DNA of 64,000 bases from positions 310,001-374,000 of the forward strand of contig SJRY01000075.1 of assembly GCA_011319805.1 (NCBI GenBank), written 5' to 3'. Origin of the DNA: Macrocybe gigantea (Eukaryota; Basidiomycota; Agaricomycetes; Agaricales; Callistosporiaceae). Shown here in pieces: positions 10,447 to 21,678 of this stretch. Numbering within the stretch: the first letter of the stretch is position 1; each line of letters starts with the position of its first letter. Below the pieces are notes generated by a model. It worked only from the letters and a program-made list of their open reading frames with translations. It was not told the origin of the DNA and ran no database searches. Position numbers and translations under genes: made by a program.

Positions 10447-12727
10447 CTTATCAGGCTTGGTTTGGAAAGAAACCAAATGTCAGTCACCTCAGAATCTGGG
10501 GATGCACTGCACATGTCTTTGTGCAAAAGGATCAGAGGAAGAAACTCCAATCATACTACCAGAAATGTGTCTTTATTGGCTATCCTGATGGTTACAAGGG
10601 TTGGAAGTTTTACAATTCTACCACCAAAAAGACCATTATCTCAGAGAGGGCTGAATTTGATGAGAGATACTTTTCTGGTACCTCTCAGAAACATTACAGC
10701 ACTCAACCTTCTCTTATTCTTCCTCTTGATCCACCTGCCTTGCAACCAGTTTCTCCAGACTCAGCTGTGCTGGAGTTAGGGGGAGGCTTTGATGCACCAA
10801 ACCCTATTATGCAAGCAGCTCCCTCTACTCCTGATCCAGACCCTACCCCTCCACAGAGTCCAAATCTTCGTCCTAGAACACCTCCTGCTATTCACCAGGA
10901 TGATAACCTGCCCCACACACCTCCTGTTAGACACAGAGTACCAACTCTACCACCTCTTCTCAAAACTCCACCCATTGCTGTCAGGAAACCAGTCAGAAAT
11001 GTCAAGCCACCTGGTAACTGGTGGGTCATTAGACCTGCTCCTCCACCAGTTCAAGATGATTCTGATTCAGAAGACTCAATCCATGAGAATCCTGATCCTA
11101 ATCCTGATGAAGAGGCTGGTTTTGTGGATGTCCAATTTGCTGGTCTAGCTGAAGGTGCAAATCCGAGCACTTACAAGCAAGCTATGCAATGTCCGGATGC
11201 TCACAAGTGGCAGGAAGCGTGTAATGAAGAGATTATGTCTCTTATGGGACATGGGACATGGGAGATTGTGGACTTGCCTCCAGGAAAGAAGGCTATTGGT
11301 TGTGGATGGGTTTTCAAGGTTAAACGCAATGCAGATGGCTCGATTGAGTGCTACAAAGCTCGATGTGTTGCTAAAGGTTTCAGTCAGAGACCTGGCATTG
11401 ACTATACTGAAGTCTTTGCCCCCACATTTCGCCCTGCTGCCTTGAGACTTATTCTAGCCATGGCTGGTATTGAGGACATGGAACTTTGTTCTGTAGATGT
11501 TACCTCTGCCTTTCCTAATGGTGATTTGAAGGAGGAGATTTATATGGTTCAACCAGAGGGGTTTCACCAAGGTGGTCCAAACCAAGTCTGCAAACTCTAC
11601 AAATCGCTTTATAGGCTTAAACAGTCTGCCAGACAGTGGAACAAGAAGCTACACTCCATCTTATTGTCTATGGGATTCAAACGACTCGAATCTGACTGCT
11701 CTATCTACCTCTATGTCAAGGGAGAGGTAAAGGTCATTGTTCCCATTTACATTGATGACATCACACTGGCTTCAAAGAACACTACTGCTATTGACAAAGT
11801 GGTTGCAGAGCTGTCTAGACACTTCAAAATCAGAGACTTGGGACCAAGCACTTTCTTATTGGGTGTGGAGATTATTAGAGACAGGCAGAAGCAGACCATT
11901 GCACTTTCCCAGAAGCAGTACATCTTAAACACACTGGAGCACTATGGGATGGCAGATTGCAAGCCTGTCAAGACACCTATGATGACAGATCTTAACCTTT
12001 TCAGGGCAATGGCACCTCAGACTCCAGAAGAAGCAGACTTTATAAAGAACATCCCTTATCTCAGTGCTGTTGGATCACTCCAGTACTTAGCCACCATGAC
12101 TAGACCAGACATAGCAGCTGCTGTGTCATGCCTAGGATGCTTCAACTCGAATCCTGGTCTACAGCATTGGAATACAATCAAGCATTTGCTGAGATACTGC
12201 AAAGGGACTTTGGATCTCAAGCTGACATACTCTGGAGATCTTGGTCCAGAGATGTTTACCTCATTCTGTGATGCTTCCCATGGTGATTGCCTGGACTCTG
12301 GATGCTCTACTGGTGGATATGTAACAATTCTTGATGGTGGAGCTATTGGATGGTCATTCAAACTGCAGCCTTTTGTCACACTTTCTACTACTGAAGTGGA
12401 GTATATTGCTGCAGTAGAAGCTGGAAAGGAGATCTTATGGATGCGCAACATTATGCAGGAGATGGGATATCCTGTGTTGCAACCTGATAATCACTACTCA
12501 AGATTGACAATCAGTCTGCACTGAGTGTCACAAAGAATCCAGAGCATCATGGGCGTATGAAATAGCTAGATTTGCGATACTTCTGGCTTAGAGATACAGT
12601 GGAGCAGAAGAGGATATGGCCTGAGTTTATCCCAGGAACTGAACAAGTTGCAGACTTGTTAACCAAACCACTTACTGTACCAAAGTTTGAATTCTGTAGA
12701 CAGAAAATGAGACTTGTAGGTACATAG
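10447..12727 (+). pseudogene. Copia-1 pol remnant: integrase C-terminus, RT, RNase H
   Basis: The 3' half of a Ty1/copia polyprotein. It opens in the integrase C-terminal part (TTPYQAWFGKKPDVSHLRIWG in copia-2, here from YQAWFGKKP). A proline-rich linker follows (about 10780-11060), then RT from WQEACNEEIMSL, with the catalytic motif YIDD near 11750. RNase H follows (CDASHGDCLDSG, STTEVEYIA) at about 12270-12410. A small insertion near 12485 (LQPDNHYSR in place of LQASLLKID) shifts the frame and ends the long ORF at 12524. The homologous frame continues to TAG 12725-12727. Unlike copia-2 it keeps the YIDD region. Confidence 0.85.
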
Positions 12728-12738
12728 TTTAGACAGTT

Positions 12739-12753
12739 CAGGTCAGGGGGAGG
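12739..12753 (+). promoter_or_regulatory. Copia-1 polypurine tract
   Basis: The purine-rich CAGGTCAGGGGGAGG directly precedes the LTR start TGTTAGAAATG. This is where plus-strand DNA synthesis is primed in LTR elements. The same tract is found in copia-2 (46713-46730, minus). Confidence 0.8.
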
Positions 12754-12837
12754 TGTTAGAAATGCCCCTCCTGTCTGGACTTGTGCATAGGACAGAACCC
12801 AGGCTATGCACCTAGCAATGCACAGCTTGTGGCTGCA

Positions 12838-12930
12838 GGGCTGGTTGGCATAGCGGTAAATGCAGTCAGGTAGACCTGTGGATGTGGCAATCCATGAAGC
12901 CATGGGTTCTAGTCCTGGAGGTGGCATCTT
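12838..12930 (+). other. tRNA-like head of the chimera (Pol III boxes)
   Basis: TGGCATAGCGG at 12846-12856 is a good A box and GGGTTCTAGTCC at 12904-12915 is a good B box. Their distance fits a tRNA with a long variable arm. Close relatives occur at 38548-38633 (plus) and about 38840-38922 (minus). Confidence 0.65.
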
Positions 12931-13754
12931 CAGATTTGCATTCGGAAGTGTCTGGAGCTGGTTCCACGTGATGTGGGCAGGAAGTATCATGACCCTGTGA
13001 CAGTTGTTCCCACAAGGGAGGTGACTTGGTCATATGACTAAGCAACTGGCATGTGACATAAGCTGGGTTATGCATCACATATGTGACTTACCCCACAATG
13101 TGGGTCAAGTGTCACATGACCCTAACTCATGTGACCAGGTTTCCCTTGGTGTGGATGGCCTTGGAATATAAGTGCCAGACAATGCCTTAATCTGGCAGAC
13201 CACATGTGATCCCTGATCTTAAAAGGTAGGGGCCGAAAGGATAAGGGACCATACCGGGAATTAGGCTGATAACCACCTGATGGCATTTGAGCCAACAGGG
13301 TACCCGGTAAAGTGGGAGCCATTGGCGATAATCACAAACTAGTTAGTCACCTGCAGTATGTCACCTGCTTAAGTTGGCGAAAGCAGATCCAGACCCGTTC
13401 AGTAAGGGCTTCCCCTGTGGGAACCTGTCATGGGAGGACCATGGACCTTGCTGTGATATCGGATGCCAGTCTTGGAGGCACGTGGCAAGACAGAGATCTT
13501 GGACAGATGGGGATCCATGCACATGATGCATCTGTGAACCATCTGCTGAGGGATGGAAAGGCAGGCACGGAGTAGCAACCCAGACACTGCTGGGCCGTAG
13601 CAAGGCTGGACAGTCTCCAGTCCTTGGCTCGAGAGACCTAACTCCTCTATCGGTGGTCCCTGGAATAATACACCCAGGTAACTGCTTAAGTTGAAGCCGG
13701 AGTGTGAAACTCCTGGGCTAAACAGTCTGATCATAAGACTGGGCCCGGGTTAGC

Positions 13755-13784
13755 AGCCTCCCCCACAAGGGGGGGGCTAAACTT
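13755..13784 (+). other. Terminal hairpin plus AAACTT of the tRNA-headed element
   Basis: AGCCTCCCCC and GGGGGGGGCT pair over 10 bp around an ACAA loop, followed by AAACTT. The divergent second copy (9327-9355, minus) has a different stem sequence but the same layout and the same TAAACTT end, so the structure seems to be kept. Confidence 0.6.
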
Positions 13785-15044
13785 CATGTGTCGAGCCAAT
13801 TGCCAGGTTCATCAAGTGTTTGAAAGTCAGGTCCTCTGCCCATCTTGCTAATTCTAACCTGAGGCATGCCCTCAGATCTCTGACCACTCTGCCACAGGTA
13901 GGGGGGGATCCTTCGAGGTTGAAGAACTTGACCTCTCTCTTGGACAGGCAGCATAGTGCGCTCAAGTCCCCTCTCAAGGACTTGGTGGACCTTAAACCAC
14001 TTAACTTTCTTCGCAGATGCGAATAATCTGGGCAGGCAGCTCGTTGACCAGTTCAGCAGCCACCTTGAGATCTATAAGCTCCTTGGCAAGAATGAGGACT
14101 CTGTCAAGGCTTATCGTACATCGCTCGAACAAGCACTCATTGAGTGCCAGCTCGAGCCTGATTGTGTATATACCAGTAGTGATGGTGCCATGCCCACAAA
14201 AGCAGATATACTTAGACAGTCAGTATATTCATCCTGGGTCTACCGAGGCAATACACTTGTTTTCAAAACTCGTCAGCGAGTCGGTAAAGCAACAAGCGAT
14301 GACGCCGAGCTGATTGGATTGCATATGTCAATCCAAAAGGCTATTGCACAGGATGGTGCTACATCCGTCATGTGCTTCCTTGACTCGATGAATGCAATTA
14401 ATCGCATTGTTGATTGCAACCCTCACTCTGTACAGTCGCACTCTATTGCACTGTGCACTTCATTGCAGGCTTGGTTGGCCCAGTCCGATCTGCACCAGAT
14501 TACATTCTGGCACGTCCCTTCCTCCTGGAAGTGGGCTATCCAAGTTGAAGCACACAAGTCAGTGTGTGGCCTCAACATTCCTCAGGGACGTCGTCCCTTC
14601 TACACCACAGATCCACTCTGGAAAGAGGTGGATGATGAGATGCACACCTCTTGGTTCCATGAATCTGGAATCAAGAAATATATTGGCACTTCCACATTTC
14701 GTCTCCACGATGCTAGAAAGCCTGAATCCTATGAGCACCCGCTTCGTAAAAGAATGGGTTTCATGAAGTTGGTGACAGGCAATGAGCTATTTGCTCGCTG
14801 CTGCTGTGTCGCTTGCAGACATGTGCCGATCAATGCATATCGAGCGTGGTTCAACTTTGTCGAGAGCGATGAATACTTGTGCAGACGTGGGCCTGAAGAC
14901 CCCATCCATGTCATGACCCTGTGCCATAATTGGACAAGGCCAGCTGAACGCCAGTACGATGCCTTTGTGCATGCCTGGTTTGTTAAGTACCTCATGTTGA
15001 ACAAGGCGGTGGGTGCTTTTATCCCAGATCCGGGGGGTGGGTAA
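13785..15044 (+). pseudogene. LINE ORF2 3' portion (RNase H and zinc motif) inside the chimera
   Basis: Starts in mid-ORF2 at the position of EPIAGFIKHLKV. A small deletion near 14008 (NFL then FADANN, lacking about five residues of the family sequence) shifts the frame. From there a single frame continues to TAA 15042-15044. It covers RNase H (SSDGAMPTKAD, DDAELIGLHMS, FLDSMNAI, VEAHKS) and the C-terminal zinc motif (CRRGPEDPIHVMTLC, where the first Cys of C-x-C is replaced). There is no RT or endonuclease, so it is not functional. Codon 14848 keeps CGA (NAYRAW) where LINE-A and LINE-E have TGA. Confidence 0.8.
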
Positions 15045-15212
15045 CTGCCCCGTCGCAGTGGAGGATACTCGGGTTATGGCTCCTCATGGAGCCTTTGCAC
15101 AGAAGTAACCGCAGCCAGCCTCCAGGCTGGGGGATCTGGAGCATCAGTTCAGTAGGGTGCTTGACAAAAGCAAATACCAAGCTTCATTGCATATCGCAGA
15201 CTCTGTGACACC

Positions 15213-15532
15213 TGTTACAGACGCCGCCCAAAGGACTATTCATTTTCTTATCCTATCTTTCCCACATCCCTTATCTCCCCCATCATGCTGTGCAGCGCGC
15301 AGCCATCGAGTCATCCCACCTCCCTAGTCATCCTGAGTCATCTCCTTCCAGTCTTACTCATCCGCAGTCCACAGCATTGCGCAGCCCATGGTCCGTGCTC
15401 GAGTACTGTAATGTATATAAGGACTCCCAGATGTACCAGTAGCGCTAGGCTTAATATTCCTTTTGCCATCATCTCAAGACCACTCTTGCACTTAGTCTGC
15501 CCGAGTCCTTCTGAGATTCGTCTAGCCTAACA
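15213..15532 (+). repeat. Gypsy-2 solo LTR (320 bp) with TSD ACACC
   Basis: Starts TGTTACAGACGCC, ends CTAGCCTAACA, and is flanked by ACACC at 15208-15212 and 15533-15537. Removing it restores the LINE 3' UTR GTGACACCTGTTATTATGGG. It carries TATATAAGG at about 15416 and CTAGGCTTAATAT about 30 nt downstream. It has the same length as the complete gypsy-2 LTR. Confidence 0.93.
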
Positions 15533-16142
15533 ACACCTGTTATTATGGGCCCTTTTGGACCCTTTACATGGAATTGACCACATCTGGCTCCTAGGAGCTG
15601 GGGGACACAGGCCTAGCAGACGAGTCAGCACGAGCACAGGCCTGAGCAGTTTGGGCATGGGCATGAGAGAACAGGGTTAGTGTGCCCTCCATGTACATCT
15701 CCTCAGTCTGGTTTCTTCGGACTAGTTGTATTTATTGTAGGTACCTCTGTGTATTTACAAGCGGACTGCCACCAAGCACCATTTTATAAATTGTTGATTT
15801 AAAAAAAAAAAAAAAGCCTGTGGCTGCATCTGCAGCAATGCACAGCACAAGCTGTGCACACAGTAATGCACAGTAAATGGCTGTGTGCACAGCAGTGCAT
15901 AGCCTACAGCTGTGCCCACAGCAATGTGCAGCCTATAGCTGCACATACAGCCTTCTACATGTATATATAGGTAGCACAGAGCACCTTGAAGTCCCCAGTA
16001 TTCTCACTCAGGACTTCTAGGCAAGTACTTGTACATAACTCAATTACTAGTATTCTCACTCAGGACTTCTAGGTTCTAAGGCTCATCCAGAGTGTTCCCT
16101 GTGCCTAGTTTTAACAGAATCCTACCTTGTTAGGCATAAAAC

Positions 16143-16185
16143 AGTAGTTAAAGACCTGAGGCATGCTCTCAGGTCTTTAACTACT
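16143..16185. repeat. 18-bp-arm palindrome at a LINE 5' junction
   Basis: AGTAGTTAAAGACCTGAG (16143-16160) and its exact reverse complement (16168-16185) flank a GCATGCT spacer. The LINE itself holds a short natural palindrome here (CCTGAGGCATGCCCTCAGG in other copies). The extra arm length on the left is not LINE sequence and looks like a snap-back copy of the right arm. Confidence 0.7.
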
Positions 16186-17751
16186 CTGCCACAGGCAGAG
16201 GGTGATCCTTTGAGGTCAAAGAATTTGGCCTCTCTATCAGACAGGCAGTGCAGCATGCTCACGTCTCCCCTCAAGGATTTGATGGACCTTAAACTACCTA
16301 ACTTTTCATCCACAGATTACTTCGCAGATGCAAATAATCTGGGCAGGCAGCTTGTTGATGAATTCAGCAGTCGCCTTGAGATCTATAAGCTCCTCGGCAG
16401 AGATAAAGATTCTGTCAAGGCTTATTGTGCATTGCTGGAGCAGGCACTTGCTGAGTGCCAGCTTGAGCCTAACTGTGTATATACCAGTAGTGATGGTGCC
16501 ATGCCCATGAAAGCAGACACACTCAGACAGTCAGTGTATTCATCCCAGGTCTACCGAGGCAATACGCTTGTTTTCAAAACTTGTCAGCCTGTCAGCAAAG
16601 CAACAAGTGATGACTCCAAGCTGATTGGATTGCATATGTCTTTTTTTTTTTTTTTTATATCAACAATTTATAAAGCAGTGCTTGGTGGCAGTCCACTTGT
16701 AAATACACAGAGGTACCTATAATAAATACAACTAGTCCAACCAAAACCAGACTGAGGAGATATACATGGAGGGTGCACTAACCCTGTTCTCTTGTGCCCA
16801 TGTCCGAGCCGCTCAGATCTGCGCTCATGCTAACTTGCTCGCTTGACCTGCATCTCCCAGCTCCTAAGAGCCAGACATGGTCAGTTCCAGGTAAAGGGTC
16901 TAAAAGGGCCTATAATGACAGGTGTCGCAGAGTCTGTGATATGCAATGAAGCTCAGTGTTTGCTTTCATCAAACACCATATGGAATTGATGCTCTGGGTC
17001 CCCCAGTCCAAAGGCCAGCTGCAGTTACTTCCATGCAAAGGCCCCACAAGGAGCCATAATCCAAGTATCTCCTACTATGAAGAGGCAGTTACCTCCCCTG
17101 GATCTGGGATAAAAGCACCTGCTGCCTTATTAGAATTGCATATGTCAATGCAAAAGGCTATCGCACAGGATGGAGCTACATCCATTGTGTGCTTCCTCAA
17201 CTCGATGAATGCAATTAATTGCATTATCGATTGCAACCCCCACTCTGCGCAGTCACATTTTATTGCCCTGTGCATCTCACTGTATGCTTGGCTCTCCCAA
17301 TCCGAGCTGCACCAGATGGCATTCTGGCACGTCCCTTCCTAATGGAAGTGGGCTATTCAGGTTGAAGAATACTGGAATCAAGAAATATATTGGCGCCTCT
17401 ACATTTCGCTTTCACGATGCAGGGAAGCCAGAGTCCTATGAGCATCTACTTCATAAAAGAACGGGCTTCATGAAGTTGGTGACAGGCAATGAGCTATTTG
17501 CTCATTGCTGTCACATTGCCTGCAGACATACACCGATCAATGCATATCGAGCATGGTTCAACTTTGTTGAGAGCGATGAATTCTCTTGCAGATGTGGGCC
17601 TGAAGACTCCGTCCATGTTATGACTCTGTGCTGCAACTGGGACAGACCAACTGAATGCCAGCATGATGCCTTTGTGCATTCCTGGTTTGTTAAGTACCTA
17701 ACGTCAAATAAGGCAGTAGGTGCTTTTATCCCGGATCTGGAGGGCAGATAA
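16153..17751 (+). pseudogene. LINE-C ORF2 fragment, interrupted and deleted
   Basis: RNase H-side part of ORF2: LRHALRSLTTLP, DYFADANNLGRQLVDEFSSRLEIYKLLG, VYTSSDGAMPMKAD, up to LIGLHMS at 16640. It is broken there by a nested LINE end and continues at 17147 (QKAIAQDGATSIVCFLNSMNAI). The RNase H catalytic Asp of FLDSMNAI is Asn here. A deletion of about 130 bp near 17368 joins VEE-like sequence directly to TGIKKYIGAS, so VEAHE and the following 40 residues are missing. The C-terminal zinc motif CRCGPEDSVHVMTLC is kept, and the frame ends at TAA about 17749-17751. A TGG-to-TAA change is seen near 17341 (PSXWKWAI). Confidence 0.8.
16641..17134 (-). mobile_element. LINE 3' end (494 bp) nested in LINE-C, TSD ATTGCATATGTC
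   Basis: A minus-strand LINE 3' UTR plus the last codons of ORF2, with its poly-A tail as a T run (16641-16656). It is flanked by the exact 12-bp duplication ATTGCATATGTC at 16629-16640 and 17135-17146. The target is RNase H of another LINE copy. This is typical of a 5'-truncated retrotransposition. Confidence 0.93.
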
Positions 17752-18198
17752 CTATCCTTCCATAGTGGGGGACACTCAGGTTATGGCTCCTTGCAGGGCC
17801 TTTGCATGGAAGTAACCACAGCTGGCCTTTGGGCTGGGGGACCCAGAGCATCAAGCCATCATGGTGATTGATGAAAGCGATCACCGAGCTTCATTGCGTA
17901 TTGCAGATTCTGTAATGCCTATCATTATGGGCCCTTTTGGACCCTTTACATGGAATTGACCACATCTGGCTCTTAGGAGCTGGGGGACATGGGCTGAGCA
18001 AACAAGTGCATATAAGCACGCACCTAAATGGCATACACATGGGCAGGAGACAGCAGGGTTAGTGCACCCTCTATGTATATCCCCTCAGTCTGGTATCATT
18101 CGGACTAGTTGTATTTATTGTAGGTATGCTCGTGTACTTACAAGCAGACTGCCATTGAGCACCACTATATAAATTGTTGATTTAAAAAAACAAAAAAC

Positions 18199-20830
18199 AC
18201 TCTACTTCCATCTGATGAAATGAACACTTCTCAGGTTTTAGATAAAGCTTGTTATTTTTAAGCTTTTCCAACATGCATTGAATGAGTCATCTGTATCCAT
18301 TCAGATCTTTATTGAAGATAAGAATGTTATCCATGTAAATAACAACATGTCTCTGATCGATTTGTTCTTTAAAAATTGTATTTATTATTGTTTGGAAGGT
18401 AGCTAGTGAATTTGTAAGTCTGAAGAACATCATTAAGGGTTCAAACATTTTCTGATTTGTTCAAAAGGCCGCTTTCTATTCATCACCATCTTTCATACAG
18501 ATATTATTATATCTCCATTGGATATTGAGTTTCATAAAGAACTTCACTTTCTTTACTTTGTCAATCAATTCCTGGATCAAAGAGAGCAGGTATTTGTTCT
18601 TTATTATTATATCATGTCATTTAGCTTTCGATAATCTTGTACAGGTCATAGGGATCCATTCTTCTTTTTTATGAAGAAGAAAGGTGATGCTATGGGTGAC
18701 TTTGATGGCCTAATTTGTCTGGTTTTCAGATTTTCATCCAAAAAAGTGTCCAACTGTTTCTGTTCATCCAGCATCAGAGGGTAGACTTTGCAATCCTAGA
18801 GTTTAGCTCCTGGAATGAGTTCAATTGCATGATCCTAGGGTTGTCATGGTGGTAGTTCATCAAATGACTCCTTTCTGAATACTGAGTCCTTGAAACAGTG
18901 GTATTCTTCTGGTATGATTTCCTCAAAGGTTTTCACCTTTGTTGCCTTTGCCATCACTTCTGCTAGTTTGAAAGCTGTCATCTGGAAAGCCCTTAGATGA
19001 AACTCTTGATTTATGTTCATCATCAAGAGTTTTTCTCCATTTTCAAAATCAACCTCAATTGTCCAGATAGAGGTATTATCATCTTCAGGGTTTTCCATTC
19101 AGACAAACCACTGATGCTCTTCAGAGCATCAATCAAATGTGATCTTTTCTATTTTCCAATTGATTTATGGGTTATGATGTTTAACCCATTTGTATCCAAT
19201 AAAAATCTGGCCCTTTCTGAGTTTAGTGACTGAGAAAACCATTCACTCAATGTGATTCTGGATTTGGACTCTCAATTTGACATATTTGCATATATTGCCT
19301 GCCATGTTATGGGTTCCATCTGTGTTATGGACTGGAATGGGAATAGAATATTGTTTTGTATTAATCTCCTTTTCCTTTATAAATTTTCAGTCTATGCAAG
19401 ATCCAGTACATCCTGTGTCAAGTAGGGCCTTTACGCTATATGTCCATCCAATATCCAAGGTCATAATCATCAAAGGTATATCCATCTGATTTCTATTTTC
19501 TCCTCTGACAAATCATGGTTTTTGTCTGAGGTCAAGCAATGTGTAGAGTGCCTTGTGATCATTCATCTGATTGATCTCATAGAGTCTTTTCAGAGAGGTA
19601 TCCTTCTGTTGCAATTGATCCTTAAGGATCCAGTATGCTTTGAACTCATCCTGCCAATAAATCTGTTAACCTATCTAGGATATGGTACATCCCTTTATGA
19701 GACTGAACTCTCATGCACCTTGTCATTCATAATATTTTTTGAGATCAGAAATACCTCTCATATTAATATTCAATGATATATAGTCAGCTGGCAAAGCAGT
19801 GCTTCTTTCCAGCTCTAGCAAAAACCCTGTTTAAGCTCTTTGATATAGGCAGTAGTAGTTTCATCCTGCATCTCTACATTCTGTGTAGCATATTTCAGCT
19901 GGAGGTTCATCAGTCAGTTATGTCCAATGTGTTCTTTCTGTCTATACTAGAAGCAGTGGCCTTCATGCCTCATCTGGTTGATGTCCATGGCATTGGGGTC
20001 AGGCTGTCCTTGAGTATTACTGCTAGCTAGTGCTAAAGTTTGCTCCTTAGGTGCCATTGCTCTCTGAGCTGGTTTTGAGGTTGGCTTTGGAGCAGATCAC
20101 TCCTTAATACCAAATTCCTTCTGGGCCTGGTGATATTGTCAGTCTAGTTTTATCACACACTTGTACCACCAATCGATGTCCTCCTTGCGGACACCTCCTA
20201 GTTTGATGATGCATCATCCAAGTGCTTGGTCAAGTCCATATTTAAAGATGTTAATAAGGGTAATATCATTATATTCTGTTAAAGGAGCCTAGCTCCAGAA
20301 TTCAACAATGTAATCCTCAACCAGTCATCAATGCTGCACTAGTTCCTTGATTTGAATAATCACATCATTCCAGCCTGGGTCTCTGTTGTCATAAAGAACT
20401 CTCTGGCTTCTGTCTTGAAGTTTTCTCAGTCTTTGAACAGTGGTAGGTGTCCAAGCAGGTCTATCCTGACTTCTAGAGTATTAGCCATTGCTAGTGTAAC
20501 AATGTGGCCATGTTCCCAGTCATTGTAGATGGAGTGATTTCCAAACTCTGATCTATGATTGTTTAATTCTGTTTTGAACTCAAGCCACTCTTGTAGCTTG
20601 GAGTCTGCCCAGTTCTGTGCATATTCAGCCTTGCCTTCCATAATCTATTGCAACACATAGGTAATCATGTCCCACTCATTAGTGATTTCCTCCTTGTCAA
20701 AGTAGACTTCTATTTATTGAAGCCAACTTCTGATTAAACCAGGATCCCCTTTATATAGATCTAGTGGTTCTGATTTCATTCTCTTGGGCTTCTTGCTCAA
20801 ATCCAATTCTTCTTTGATCACATCAACCAA
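18199..20830 (-). pseudogene. Gypsy-1a gag-protease-RT relic
   Basis: Heavily decayed polyprotein. Readable pieces on the minus strand are gag EGKAEYAQNWADSKLQEWLEF (20641 downward), a PR/RT linker with EDDNTSIWTIEVDFENGEKLL and KTFEEIIPEEYHCFKDSVF (19098-18844), and an RT start with plus-strand footprints down to about 18200. Each matches the gypsy-1b polyprotein (22976, 24520-24760, 24790-25400). Nonsense changes are frequent and mostly TGA/TAG from TGG, CGA or CAG. There is no YMDD, RNase H or integrase here because of the truncation. Not functional. Confidence 0.8.
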
Positions 20831-21261
20831 AGTCTGGGTTATCTGTTATACTTGTTCAGCTTGTTGTAGGTGGTTTCAGAGATTCCTCCAGATCAGGGCA
20901 AAAGGGTTGGCAGCAAAAAGGATAGTGAGAATGATGGTAATGAATGCCTAGAAGGCGGCAATGAGTTCTATTATAGAGTAGCATTTAGGAGTCAGAGGTT
21001 GTTAGAGTAGTCGATTAGTACTATGCAGGCAGCATGTGACTGTCAACTCCTCTTCAGTGTGTCTAGGAAAAGGAATAGTGCCTGTTAAACCACAGAAGGG
21101 TCTGCTCAAATCTCTGTAGCTGCAAAGATGCCCCAAACGGTAGTTAAGAAAGGTTTCAAATCATCAGTGATCCTAATAGTTTGGTGATCTCTTTTTCATT
21201 TCAGGTCAATGATATATTCCTGATAACAATCTTCAATGGGCATAAAATAAGATGGGCAGAG
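18199..21261 (-). mobile_element. Gypsy-1a, left part (split by gypsy-1b)
   Basis: Minus-strand Ty3/gypsy sequence of the same family as gypsy-1b: leader, gag, protease region and the start of RT. It is cut at 18199 by the 3' end of LINE-C. Its other half (leader and 5' LTR) lies at 34717-35428. The two halves are separated by gypsy-1b, whose 5-bp target duplication CAGAG (21257-21261 and 34712-34716) marks the insertion point. Confidence 0.85.
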
Positions 21262-21678
21262 TGTTACAATTTCAGGACTTATCATTGTCTTGATGATGGG
21301 CACGTGATTCAAGAATCACATGACAAACATGTGACATAAAGCATGATGTGACACATAGGATGCAATGCAATGACTCAAGATAACCCTATAACAACAATGC
21401 ATCAGCGATGACCAGGGCGTAGGGTTATTATGCAACACCCGCAGGACACTATGAGGAATGCAGCAGAATCCTTACTCATTCACCTTAGGATAGGGGGTTG
21501 CACACAACATGAGGATGGTATAGTCATGGTCCGTGCTTGGGAGTTATAATATATAAGTGGCTAAATCATGTATAGTAAAACTCAGCTTTAAGCTGGCTAA
21601 TGATTAGCATACTTCTCCCTGCCTCTCACCTCTGAGTTAGTTAGAGTGACCTGTGCACAGATTTGGTTTTGTGTAGCA
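21262..21678 (+). repeat. Gypsy-1b 5' LTR
   Basis: TGTTACAATTTCAGGAC to TTTTGTGTAGCA. It carries a TATA stretch (TATAATATATAAG, 21545-21557). About 30-40 nt downstream lies AGCTTTAAGCT (21584-21594), the probable start of the mRNA. The matching 3' LTR is at 34297-34711. Confidence 0.85.

Larger units (their letters stand above)
12838..15815 (+). mobile_element. Chimeric retrocopy: tRNA-headed RNA joined to LINE 3' region
   Basis: A single insertion, because its ends are flanked by the 13-bp target duplication GCTTGTGGCTGCA (12825-12837) and GCCTGTGGCTGCA (15816-15828). The surrounding copia LTR is continuous once it is removed. The 5' part (12838-13784) is the tRNA-headed element, ending in a 10-bp hairpin (13755-13778, loop ACAA) and AAACTT. 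The 3' part (13785-15815) is LINE ORF2 from IAGFIK to its stop, the 3' UTR and a 15-nt A tail (15801-15815). It carries a later gypsy-2 solo LTR (15213-15532). The structure fits a LINE reverse transcriptase that switched from LINE RNA to the 3' end of the tRNA-headed RNA. Confidence 0.75.
10447..16116 (+). mobile_element. Copia-1, Ty1/copia element, 5' truncated, interrupted by a chimera
   Basis: Begins inside integrase (YQAWFGKKP) next to the tRNA-headed element and runs through RT and RNase H, a polypurine tract and a 3' LTR. The LTR is split at 12837 by the 12838-15815 insertion, with a 13-bp target duplication, and resumes to end TTTTAACA at 16116. The 5' LTR, gag, protease and most of integrase are missing. 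It is very similar to copia-2. Confidence 0.85.
12754..16116 (+). repeat. Copia-1 3' LTR, split by a retrotransposed chimera
   Basis: The left part is 12754-12837 and the right part is 15816-16116. Joined, and counting the 13-bp duplication once, the LTR is about 372 bp. It starts TGTTAGAAATGCCCC and ends CCTAGTTTTAACA. TATATATAGG at about 15962 is a likely promoter TATA. GTTCTCACTCAGGACTTCTAGG-like sequence occurs twice near the 3' end. Confidence 0.85.
16143..18198 (+). mobile_element. LINE-C, 5'-truncated LINE
   Basis: Contains the ORF2 3' half, the 3' UTR and an A-rich tail (about 18183-18198). The 5' boundary is the palindrome next to 26 bp of unassigned sequence after the copia-1 LTR. 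The 3' tail is joined to gypsy-1a RT sequence. A second, minus-strand LINE 3' end is nested at 16641-17134. Confidence 0.8.

Noticed and set aside
13755..13784. Helitron 3' end (hairpin followed by CTAA)
   Set aside because: The hairpin directly abuts CTAA without the usual spacing, the element has a tRNA head, and the insertion shows a 13-bp duplication and an A tail.
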